The notes beneath the pieces were generated by a model. It was not told the origin of the DNA. It saw only the letters and a program-made list of their open reading frames with translations, and made no database searches. Both the position numbers and the translations under genes were made by a program. Shown here in pieces: positions 1-7,006 of a stretch of 64,000 nucleotides of DNA. Source of the DNA: an uncultured Oscillospiraceae bacterium (GTDB lineage: Bacteria > Bacillota > Clostridia > Oscillospirales > Acutalibacteraceae); assembly GCA_900540305.1 (NCBI GenBank), contig UQFL01000003.1, positions 1 through 64,000 of the forward strand. Direction: 5' to 3'. Every line of letters starts with the position of its first letter. Position 1 is the first letter of the stretch.

Positions 1-48
1 CGAGATCAGCCTCGGTCTCGTGGGCTCGGAGATGTGTATAAGAGACAG
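1..48. other. Nextera/Illumina P7 adapter and index left on contig end
   Basis: This is library-construction sequence, not genome. Bases 1-6 match the end of the P7 primer, 7-14 match a Nextera i7 index (CAGCCTCG, as I recall it N710), 15-29 are the Nextera read-2 primer part and 30-48 the 19-bp Tn5 mosaic end finishing in AGAGACAG. Biological sequence starts at 49. A naive gene call reads through it and starts a protein with MGSEMCIRDR, a translation of the mosaic end. Confidence 0.97.
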
Positions 49-1480
49 GCATTTTATAGATAAAATAAGCGAAATGGGCTTTACATACTGGCAGGTTTTG
101 CCGTTCAACCCGATTGACGGTGCAAACAGCCCGTACTGCTCGCCGAGCGCTTTTGCAGGGAATTATCTTTTCATAAACCCGAGAGGACTGCTCAAAGACG
201 GACTTGTAAGCGAAGCAGATGTTGAAGAAAATATCTATCACGGCACTCCGTACACAGCCGATTATTCTTTTGCGGCTGAAAAAAGGCTTGAGCTGCTGAA
301 AAAGGCTTTTTTGAATGTTGACAAAGCGCTTGCCGAAAAAATAAAACAGTTTGAAATTGAAAACCCGTGGCTTACCGACTATGCCGTTTATATGGCGGCA
401 AAAGAAAAAAACGGCGGTCTGCCGTGGTGGAAATGGAGCAAAAACGAAGCAAAATATTTCTCCTGCATTGAAAATATTTATTCATATGAGGAAAGTGCGG
501 CGTTTTGGAAATTTGTTCAGTACATATTTTTCACACAATGGTTTGAAATCAAAAAATACGCAAATGAAAAAGGTATTGCCGTTATAGGCGATATGCCCAT
601 TTATGTGGCGATGGACAGCGTTGATGTGTGGGCAGACCTTTCACTGTTTAAAATAGATAAAAAAACGCTGACGGCAAAGAAAGTTGCAGGCGTGCCGCCC
701 GATTATTTCAGCGAGGACGGACAGCTTTGGGGCAACCCGATTTACGATTGGAAAGCTATGAAAAGTGACGGCTACCGTTGGTGGATTTCTCGCATTGAGC
801 ACGCTCTAAAAGTATACGATGTTGTTAGAATAGACCATTTCAGGGCGTTTGCAAGCTACTGGGAGGTTAACGCAGATTCCGACACCGCTAAAAACGGAGA
901 GTGGAAAAAAGGCCCCGGAATGGACCTCTTTAACGAGGTATTTAAAGTAAAGAAAAACGCTCCCATAATTGCCGAGGACCTTGGAATTTTCGGCGAAGAT
1001 GTTGTTGAACTGCTCAAAGACACGGGATTCCCCGGAATGAAAGTTGTTCAGTTTGGTTTTGACCCTGATTCCGATTCAAGCCATCTTCCTCATAACGCAG
1101 TTCAAAACAGCATAAACTATGTTGGCACACACGACAACAACACGCTTCTCGGCTGGCTTTGGGAAGCAAATGAAAGAGAGCGTCGTTTCGCCCTTGATTA
1201 CTGCGGGTTTAAGGGCGACAACTGGGGCGAGGGCGGATACAGAAGTCCGTCTTGCCGCAGTATTATAGAGAGTGTTTGGAAAAGCGCTTCAAATGTGGCG
1301 ATAATAGCCTTTCAGGATATGTGCGGTTTTGGCGCAGACGCAAGAATGAATATACCAGGCGTGCCCGAAAAGAACTGGCGTTTTCGCACCACCGCAGAAA
1401 CGGTAGACAGCATAGACAGCGATTATTTCAGGCATATAAGCGCTTTATACCGCAGAATGTATCCCGTTTTTGAAAAGTGA
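49..1480 (+). CDS. malQ: 4-alpha-glucanotransferase (amylomaltase, GH77), 5' truncated
   Basis: Transfers alpha-1,4-glucan segments between maltodextrins in the cytoplasm, feeding maltose and glycogen metabolism. About 477 genuine residues remain; from the family's usual N-terminus roughly 30 are missing because the contig begins inside the gene. GH77 motifs are intact: YWQVLPFNP and SPYCSPSAFAGN near the start, GDMPIYVAMDSVDVWAD, GVPPDYFSEDGQLWGNPIYDW split over 680-750, the nucleophile Asp in RIDHFRAF (codon 833-835), the acid/base Glu in AEDLG (codon 974-976), and THDNN with the transition-state Asp (1131-1133). The frame is open to the TGA at 1480. Any start codon inside bases 1-48 is an adapter artefact. 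Confidence 0.95.
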
Positions 1481-1499
1481 TAAAAAATTTAATTAAATA

Positions 1500-1528
1500 T
1501 TGTCAACAAGAAAACTCCTGCATAGAAT
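1500..1528 (+). promoter_or_regulatory. Predicted promoter for the cysteine-rich protein
   Basis: TTGTCA (1500-1505), 17-bp spacer, TAGAAT (1523-1528). Transcription would start near 1535, after the 5' arm of the hairpin at 1511-1570, so mRNA from this promoter should have a free ribosome binding site. A sporulation sigma factor cannot be excluded. Confidence 0.5.
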
Positions 1529-1570
1529 GATATGAAGTTAGCTTCAAATATTCTGAAAAGGAGTTTTTTT
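1511..1570 (+). terminator. malQ terminator whose 3' arm is the next gene's RBS
   Basis: AAAACTCCT (1511-1519) pairs with AGGAGTTTT (1559-1567). An inner stem is formed by AGAAT/ATTCT and GAAG-ttag-CTTC. The 3' arm runs straight into a U-tract ending at 1570, and the ATG of the next gene is at 1571. The AGGAG ribosome binding site of that gene therefore lies in the terminator stem and the U-tract is its spacer. Confidence 0.6.
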
Positions 1571-2392
1571 ATGGCAAACAATCCCATTATTGACGCAGGC
1601 GACAAAAGAATTAAAGAAGCCGTTTGCATCGACACAAAAAGGATTTACGACAGCTGCGTTTCAAAGGATTGCCTCGAGGATTTAAGAGTTACATTTTTTT
1701 CAAGAAGCCAAAGGCTTATAGACGAGGCAGTTACGGTTAAATGCCGTGAGTGTGAGCTTGCGTGCGTATCAATAGATGTTGAAGAAGTTCCCTTCAACAG
1801 AGGATATTACGGCGTTGACATCACATTTTATTTCCGCCTTGAATTTGATACTTATTCAGCACCCTGCACCACTCCTGAAGTTGCGGTAGGCTATGCTCAG
1901 TTCACAAAGAAATGCATTCTTTACGGCTCAGACGGCAGAGTTAAGATTTTCACATCAAGCCCGTCCTACGACCTGAGCGACTGCCCCGAAGCACCGCAGT
2001 ATTCAAATCCGACCTGCAAAGTTCAGGCTGTTGACCCCGTTATTCTTTCCTGCGATGTTGTAGACCTCTGCGACTGCTGTATTCCCCTTTGCACATCTTT
2101 CCCGCAGTGTGTTCTCAGAAATTCACAGGACACTGTTCCCAGCGCAGGCGCAGCTAAAGCAGTTCTTGTAACGCTCGGTCTTTTCAGCATTGTTCAGATG
2201 CAGAGAGATGTTCAGATTCTCATTCCCGCTTATGATTACTGCATTCCGCAGAGAGAATGCGAGTGCAACACTCAGAATCCTTGCGACACATTCCAGAACA
2301 TCGACTTCCCCGTTGATGAGTTCTTCCCTCCCGAAAAGGAAAACAACTGTGGCTGCGGCTGTTGTGACAAGGAAGAAAAGTGCGACGACTGA
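1571..2392 (+). CDS. Cysteine-rich protein of unknown function (273 aa)
   Basis: I do not recognise a characterised family, although similar proteins starting with a CIDT-x-RIYDSC-x-DKDCLEDLRV-like block seem common in Clostridia. The start is ATG 1571, 8 nt after AGGAG; an upstream in-frame ATG at 1532 has no ribosome binding site. The protein has 25 cysteines in 273 residues, with clusters CRECELAC (about 57-64), CDCC (about 173-176), CEC (about 236) and a C-terminal CGCGCCDKEEKC. There is no signal peptide or membrane segment. The middle (about 65-150) is beta-rich and the part around 185-205 is hydrophobic. A spore coat or exosporium protein, or a metal-binding or disulfide-crosslinked structural protein, are guesses. 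It is monocistronic, with its own promoter and terminator. Confidence 0.8.
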   Translation: MANNPIIDAGDKRIKEAVCIDTKRIYDSCVSKDCLEDLRVTFFSRSQRLIDEAVTVKCRECELACVSIDVEEVPFNRGYYGVDITFYFRLEFDTYSAPCTTPEVAVGYAQFTKKCILYGSDGRVKIFTSSPSYDLSDCPEAPQYSNPTCKVQAVDPVILSCDVVDLCDCCIPLCTSFPQCVLRNSQDTVPSAGAAKAVLVTLGLFSIVQMQRDVQILIPAYDYCIPQRECECNTQNPCDTFQNIDFPVDEFFPPEKENNCGCGCCDKEEKCDD

Positions 2393-2442
2393 CCAATCAT
2401 CAGCAATAATTCTGATTAAGGGCGAAAAAACGCCTGACAAAA

Positions 2443-2478
2443 AAAGCGCGGCTTCTTCGGAAGCTGCGCTTTCTTTTT
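2443..2478 (+). terminator. Intrinsic terminator with UUCG tetraloop
   Basis: A 13-bp stem (2443-2455 with 2460-2472, one G-U pair) is closed by a C(TTCG)G tetraloop, followed by TTTCTTTTT. It ends the cysteine-rich protein transcript. Confidence 0.9.
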
Positions 2479-2494
2479 GAATCATTAAAACAAC

Positions 2495-2523
2495 AAACCG
2501 CCGTGCACAAAGCACAGCGGTTT
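2495..2523 (-). terminator. Intrinsic terminator of pcrA
   Basis: 12-bp stem (2495-2506 with 2512-2523, one wobble pair). On the minus strand it is followed by a T-rich tail. It lies 12 bp beyond the pcrA stop and is convergent with the preceding terminator. Confidence 0.85.
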
Positions 2524-2534
2524 TGCAATTTTTA

Positions 2535-4730
2535 TCACTCTTTTTCAAGTTTTGCGAAATTAGCCATAAGCTTTTTGGTGCCTGCTTTATCAAAGGCGAT
2601 TTCAAGCAGAACATCGTTGCCCATAGGCGTTGAGGAAAGAACAACTCCCGTTCCGAAAGTCTTGTGACGAACGGTATCTCCCACGGAGAAGTTTTGAGCC
2701 GAACCTGTTGATACCGCTCCGCCTACCTGACCGAATTTGCGTGCCGCAGAAGAATTCTGAGTATGAGCGGCAGTTGAAAATGAGCCTCTTGTATATGCTC
2801 CTCTCGGGGTAAACGGCTCAACAGTTACATCGTTTGTCACGCTTACGGGGATTTCTCTCAAAAAGCGTGACGCCATATTTCTGTTTGTTGTGCCGTAAAG
2901 CATACGGCGACGAGAGTTGAGAAGATAGAGTTTTTCCTTTGCTCTTGTAATTCCTACATAGGCAAGGCGGCGTTCCTCTTCCAAATCTTCATCGCTGTAT
3001 ACAGACTGATTGCCGGGGAATATTCCCTCTTCCATGCCTGGGATAAAGACAATAGGAAATTCAAGACCCTTTGCCGAATGAAGAGTCATAAGCACAACGG
3101 CGTCTTCGTCCTCGTTATAAGAATCAATATCGGACACAAGCGCAACATCCTCAAGGAATGCGGAGAGGTCGAACTCCTCGTCCTCTTCCTGATATTTAAT
3201 AAACATTGATGAAAGTTCGTTTATGTTGTTTTTTCTGTCCTCAGCAGTTTCGGGGTCTTCGTCAAGATAATCAAAATACTTTGTTTCGTTCAGAATTTCC
3301 TGCAAAAGGTCTGAAAGCTTCATTCCGTTTTCAAGGCAATGCTGAAAATGAGTTATCATAGCTGTAAACGCTTTGAGCTTCTGCGCAGAACGCAGAGTTT
3401 TCTGAAATTCATCGCTCTTTTCGCACACCTCAAAAGCGGAAATTCCGAGACCTGTTGCTATTTCAAGCACATTTGCGAACATCGTTTCGCCTATCCCCCT
3501 CTTGGGAACATTAATAATTCTCTGAAGTCTTACATTATCAGACGGGTTATTGATTACGGCAAAATACGAAATAATATCCTTAATTTCCTTGCGGTCAAAG
3601 AATCTGTTTCCGCCTATTACCTTATGCGGAATACCGCTCTTTGCAAGCGTAATTTCTATGTTTCGTGACTGCGCATTCATACGGTAGAGAATTGCGTGGT
3701 CGCTCATTTTTCTGCCGTTTTTAACATTTTTTAGAATTTCCTGAGCTATGTATGAGGACTCCTCCGCCTCATCTTCAAGCGTGTTGAAAATGATTTTATC
3801 GCCTGCGCCCGCACTTGTCCAAAGGTTTTTGCCCTTGCGGTTTTTATTGTTTGAAATAACAGAGTTTGCGGCATCAAGAATGTTCTGAGTTGAGCGGTAA
3901 TTCTGCTCAAGTCTTATAACCTGCGCATTTTTATACTGATTTTCAAATGAAAGAATGTTCTCTATAGTAGCGCCTCTGAAACGATAAATACTCTGGTCGT
4001 CATCACCCACTACGCAGATGTTTTCATAACCGCCTGCAAGCAGGGAAACAAGCACATACTGAGCGTGGGAAGTATCCTGATACTCGTCCACCATAACATA
4101 TTTAAACTGCTTTTGATAAAGCTCTCTGACATCATCATTCTCACGAAGGAGTTTTACGGTATTGAATATAATATCGTCAAAATCCATTGCGTCGGATTTG
4201 AGCAATTCTTTCTGATAAAGCTCGTAACAATCGGCAATTTTAGCCTTTCTGAAATCATTTTGAGCAAAAGTTTTATATTCTTCCCAACCGATAAGGCTGT
4301 CCTTTGCGCCGCTGATTGCAGACAGGATTGATTTGTGATGAATGATTTTATCAGTTAAACCGAGCGACTTTTGGCAGTGTTTCATAACACGCTTTTGGTC
4401 GTCCGTATCATAAATTGTAAAATGGCCGCTGTAACCTATTCTGTCGCCAAAGCGTCTTAAAATTCTTGCACAGCAGGAATGGAAAGTATGCGCCCATATA
4501 TCATTTGCCTCAGGGCCTATTGTTCTCACAAGTCTTTCTCTGATTTCGCCTGCGGCTTTGTTTGTAAAGGTTATTGCAAGCACCTGCCACGGCTGTGCAA
4601 GCCCCTCGCTAATAATATGCTGAACACGGTTTACAAGCACGGTTGTTTTGCCTGAGCCTGCTCCTGCAAGGATGAGAAGCGGACCCTCTGTACAGTCAAC
4701 AGCCTTTTGCTGCATTTCATTTAACGCCAT
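2535..4730 (-). CDS. pcrA: ATP-dependent DNA helicase PcrA/UvrD
   Basis: SF1 3'-5' helicase acting in nucleotide excision repair, replication-fork processing and removal of RecA filaments. It has 731 residues, the usual PcrA length. All helicase motifs are visible: Walker A AGAGSGKT (22-29), motif II VMVDEYQDTSHAQ, motif III GDDDQSIYRFRGA, motif IV LEQNYRST, motif V TLHSAKGLEFPIVFIPG and motif VI RRLAYVGITRAKEKLYL. The C-terminal 50 residues form the PcrA-type tail (GDTVRHKTFGTGVV) used for RNA polymerase and protein contacts. Start ATG 4730 follows GAGGTG at a good distance. It is monocistronic. In 4731-4862 I see the upstream oadB terminator but no convincing promoter. Confidence 0.97.
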   Translation of the reverse strand: MALNEMQQKAVDCTEGPLLILAGAGSGKTTVLVNRVQHIISEGLAQPWQVLAITFTNKAAGEIRERLVRTIGPEANDIWAHTFHSCCARILRRFGDRIGYSGHFTIYDTDDQKRVMKHCQKSLGLTDKIIHHKSILSAISGAKDSLIGWEEYKTFAQNDFRKAKIADCYELYQKELLKSDAMDFDDIIFNTVKLLRENDDVRELYQKQFKYVMVDEYQDTSHAQYVLVSLLAGGYENICVVGDDDQSIYRFRGATIENILSFENQYKNAQVIRLEQNYRSTQNILDAANSVISNNKNRKGKNLWTSAGAGDKIIFNTLEDEAEESSYIAQEILKNVKNGRKMSDHAILYRMNAQSRNIEITLAKSGIPHKVIGGNRFFDRKEIKDIISYFAVINNPSDNVRLQRIINVPKRGIGETMFANVLEIATGLGISAFEVCEKSDEFQKTLRSAQKLKAFTAMITHFQHCLENGMKLSDLLQEILNETKYFDYLDEDPETAEDRKNNINELSSMFIKYQEEDEEFDLSAFLEDVALVSDIDSYNEDEDAVVLMTLHSAKGLEFPIVFIPGMEEGIFPGNQSVYSDEDLEEERRLAYVGITRAKEKLYLLNSRRRMLYGTTNRNMASRFLREIPVSVTNDVTVEPFTPRGAYTRGSFSTAAHTQNSSAARKFGQVGGAVSTGSAQNFSVGDTVRHKTFGTGVVLSSTPMGNDVLLEIAFDKAGTKKLMANFAKLEKE

Positions 4731-4775
4731 AAAACACCTCGTAATAAAAATACAAAAATTTAAATTTGAGCAGAA

Positions 4776-4799
4776 AAAAGGGCGCGTTTGCGCCCTTTT
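4776..4799 (-). terminator. Intrinsic terminator of oadG-oadB
   Basis: 9-10 bp GC-rich stem (AAAAGGGCG, 4776-4784, with CGCCCTTTT, 4791-4799). On the minus strand it is followed by TTTTTTCTG. It lies between the oadB stop and the pcrA start. Confidence 0.85.
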
Positions 4800-4862
4800 G
4801 AAATTTTATTGATTGCCGAAAATAATTCGGATAAATTTTTGACTTGAACTGAACAAGCCATA

Positions 4863-6086
4863 TTATTTGCCGAGGAGTGTAAGAAGAACACCTGCGGCAA
4901 CTGCTGAGCCGATAACGCCTGATACATTCGGACCCATAGCGTGCATAAGAAGGAAGTTGGTCGGATTTTCTCTCTGACCCTCTTTCTGGCTAACACGGGC
5001 AGCCATAGGAACAGCGGATACACCTGCTGAGCCGATGAGCGGATTAACTTTGCCCTTGGTAAGAATATACATAAGTTTACCAAAGAGAACACCGCCTGCT
5101 GTGCCAACTGAGAAAGCAACAAGACCGAGAATGATAATGAATACAGATTCCCACTTAAGGAAGCTCTGTGCGCTTGTTGTTGCACCAACAGAAAGACCGA
5201 GCATAATTGTAATGATGTTCATAAGCTCGTTTTGTGCAGCCTTTGCAATACGCTCTGTTCTGCCGCTCTCCTTAAGAAGGTTACCGAACATAAGCATACC
5301 AACAAGTGAAGCAGCATCTGGAAGAAGAAGTGAAACGATTACTGTTACCATGATGGGGAACAGAATTTTTTCAAGCTTTGAAACGGGACGAAGATTGCCC
5401 ATTACAACGCTTCTTTCCTTTTTAGTTGTAAGAGCACGCATAATAGGCGGCTGAATAACGGGAACAAGCGCCATATACGAGTACGCCGCTACGGCGATAG
5501 TACCTAGCAAATGCGGCGCTAACTGTGAAGTTACGAAAATAGCGGTAGGACCGTCCGCGCCGCCGATGATAGCGATTGAACCTGCCTCCTGAGGAGTGAA
5601 CTTGAGAAGAACAGCGCCGACATAGGTAAAGAAAATACCAAGCTGTGCAGCAGCACCGAGAATAAAGCTTGACGGGTTTGCGATAAGGGGTGAAAAGTCT
5701 GTCATAGCGCCGATTCCAAGGAAGATAAGCGGCGGATAAACACCTGCTTTTACACCGAAATAAAGGAAGTCAAGCAAACCTGGAGTACATACAGCGCCCG
5801 TAACAGGGTCTGTCATTCTGCCTGCAACAAGGTCTATAAATCCCTGCAAATCGTGATACTGAACCGCAAGATTTGCGCCCGGAATATTTGCAAGAAGCAT
5901 ACCGAATGCAATGGGAATCATAAGAAGCGGCTCAAAGCCTTTTTTGATACCGAGATACAGTAAAAAGAATGATACACAAATCATTATGAGATTGAGGTAA
6001 CCGCCGTCTGCCGTAAAGAAATAAGCGTAGCCGCTGTCCCTCAATATATCGACAATAGCGCCCCAAACGCCTTGTAAAATTTCCAC
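4863..6086 (-). CDS. oadB: Na+-pumping decarboxylase beta subunit (OadB/GcdB family)
   Basis: Integral membrane subunit that couples decarboxylation of carboxybiotin to Na+ export. It has 407 residues and about nine to eleven hydrophobic segments. Family signatures are FLYFGVKAGVYPPLIFLGIGA and IIGGADGPTAIF, the latter in the ion-binding re-entrant region, and the C-terminus has GLSVGATTSAQSFL and GPNVSGVIGSAVAAG. Start is GTG 6086, 8 nt after GGAGG. It follows oadG by 28 bp and shares its promoter. The substrate cannot be told from this subunit: oxaloacetate, methylmalonyl-CoA and glutaconyl-CoA decarboxylases all use it. The carboxyltransferase (alpha) and biotin carrier genes are not in the window. 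Confidence 0.92.
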   Translation of the reverse strand: MEILQGVWGAIVDILRDSGYAYFFTADGGYLNLIMICVSFFLLYLGIKKGFEPLLMIPIAFGMLLANIPGANLAVQYHDLQGFIDLVAGRMTDPVTGAVCTPGLLDFLYFGVKAGVYPPLIFLGIGAMTDFSPLIANPSSFILGAAAQLGIFFTYVGAVLLKFTPQEAGSIAIIGGADGPTAIFVTSQLAPHLLGTIAVAAYSYMALVPVIQPPIMRALTTKKERSVVMGNLRPVSKLEKILFPIMVTVIVSLLLPDAASLVGMLMFGNLLKESGRTERIAKAAQNELMNIITIMLGLSVGATTSAQSFLKWESVFIIILGLVAFSVGTAGGVLFGKLMYILTKGKVNPLIGSAGVSAVPMAARVSQKEGQRENPTNFLLMHAMGPNVSGVIGSAVAAGVLLTLLGK

Positions 6087-6114
6087 AATAAAGTCCTCCG
6101 TAAATACTAAATAA

Positions 6115-6549
6115 TCAGAATGGTCTTACATTATCTGCAATAGCAGCTGAAGCCCACGGATTTCTTGAACGAACATTTTTAACTCTGATTGAACGAACGG
6201 TAAAGTTTGAATTGCCCTCGCTTGCCGTGATTGCCGCTGTAATTGCAGCAACAATTTCACCGCTTATACCGTTTTGAACAACGGGAGCGGGAGCTGCAGC
6301 AGGAGCAGCCTTGGGAGCCGGAGCCGGTGCGGGTGCAGCAGCCTTTTCTGCCTTAGCAGATTTTTTGCCGTGCTTAGCCGCATTTTCTGTTTTTGATACA
6401 GTTAAACCGAAAATTTTGAAAATGAAAATCAATAATATAAGCACAGCCATTACTATGCCGATGCCTGCAATAACAACCGTTGAAGTCAGAGTCCAGTCAA
6501 CATAAGACTCTGCGGTAATGGGAGCTATTCCCTTAAGAATATCAAACAT
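6115..6549 (-). CDS. oadG: Na+-pumping decarboxylase gamma subunit (OadG-like)
   Basis: Small membrane subunit that assembles and anchors the biotin-dependent Na+-pump decarboxylase. The 144 residues comprise one N-terminal transmembrane helix (about 23-47, TVVIAGIGIVMAVLILLIFIF), a Lys/Ala stretch, a flexible Ala-Pro linker (about 69-90) like those of biotin carriers, and the OadG C-terminal signature with RSIRVKNVRSRNPWASAA. No biotinylation motif (MKM) is present, so the linker does not belong to a carrier domain. It is the first gene of the oadG-oadB operon, with the promoter at 6590-6618. The stop is TGA at 6115-6117. Confidence 0.85.
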   Translation of the reverse strand: MFDILKGIAPITAESYVDWTLTSTVVIAGIGIVMAVLILLIFIFKIFGLTVSKTENAAKHGKKSAKAEKAAAPAPAPAPKAAPAAAPAPVVQNGISGEIVAAITAAITASEGNSNFTVRSIRVKNVRSRNPWASAAIADNVRPF

Positions 6550-6589
6550 ATTTTTCCTCCGTTACATTAAAATAATCGAAATTAGTAGT

Positions 6590-6618
6590 ATTATAAAACA
6601 GTTGACCTTTATTTTCAA
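6590..6618 (-). promoter_or_regulatory. Promoter of oadG-oadB
   Basis: On the minus strand TTGAAA (6613-6618), 17-bp spacer and consensus TATAAT (6590-6595). The transcript leader is about 35-40 nt with GGAGGAAAA before the start codon. Confidence 0.85.
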
Positions 6619-6685
6619 CCGTAAATCTCAAAATTTATACATATTGTCAAAATTTTATCATAGAGCGCTAAATTTTATATAACTA

Positions 6686-6713
6686 TTGATTTATTTTCAA
6701 AATCGTTTATAAT
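6686..6713 (+). promoter_or_regulatory. Promoter of the 44-residue membrane peptide gene
   Basis: TTGATT (6686-6691), 16-bp spacer, consensus TATAAT (6708-6713). Divergent from the oadG promoter. It supports the small ORF at 6766 being real. Confidence 0.7.
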
Positions 6714-6765
6714 ATTATTAGCTATTTAATCAAAAAAACACAAACTGTTTACGAAAGGCATTCTT

Positions 6766-6900
6766 ATGAAAAAGGAAACACTTATAATTGCAATTCTTGT
6801 TGCGCTTATAATTCTTTGGATAACCGAAACAATCGGAATGAAAAAAACATCAAGGCTTCTCAGCGGTGCAATTGACATCGGTTTTTCTCTTTTAAGATAG
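6766..6900 (+). CDS. Small single-pass membrane protein (44 aa)
   Basis: ATG 6766 is preceded by GAAAGG at 7 nt and by its own promoter, and is followed by a strong terminator, so a separate short gene is well supported. The product starts MKKETLIIAILVALIILW, giving one transmembrane helix at about 5-19, and then has a basic, amphipathic tail (MKKTSRLLSGAIDIGFSLL). It has no Cys and no recognisable family. It could be a regulator of a membrane complex or a toxin-like peptide; neither can be shown. It sits alone between the decarboxylase operon and the convergent ABC operon. Confidence 0.65.
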   Translation: MKKETLIIAILVALIILWITETIGMKKTSRLLSGAIDIGFSLLR

Positions 6901-6967
6901 TTTTAAATTATAAATATTTTAATATAATTCCGCCTTACATACGGAATATTGCGCTTTGTATTAACAA

Positions 6968-7000
6968 AGACCCGAAAGTTTTTGCTTTCGGGTCTTTTTA
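6968..7000 (+). terminator. Intrinsic terminator, probably bidirectional
   Basis: Perfect 11-bp stem (AGACCCGAAAG, 6968-6978, with CTTTCGGGTCT, 6985-6995), then TTTTTATTTTT. It ends the small membrane protein and, less efficiently on the minus strand (UUUGUUAAU), the ABC operon that stops at 7007. Confidence 0.9.
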
Positions 7001-7006
7001 TTTTTA

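Noticed and set aside
20..49. GTG start at base 20 giving malQ an N-terminal MGSEMCIRDR
   Set aside because: The codons lie in the Nextera adapter; the true start is missing from the contig.
2123..2644. 173-codon minus-strand frame over the cysteine-rich gene and the end of pcrA
   Set aside because: It spans two terminators and overlaps two well-supported genes in other frames; it is a shadow.
4760..5188. 142-codon minus-strand frame over the end of oadB
   Set aside because: It is an alternative frame of oadB continuing through the terminator at 4776-4799.
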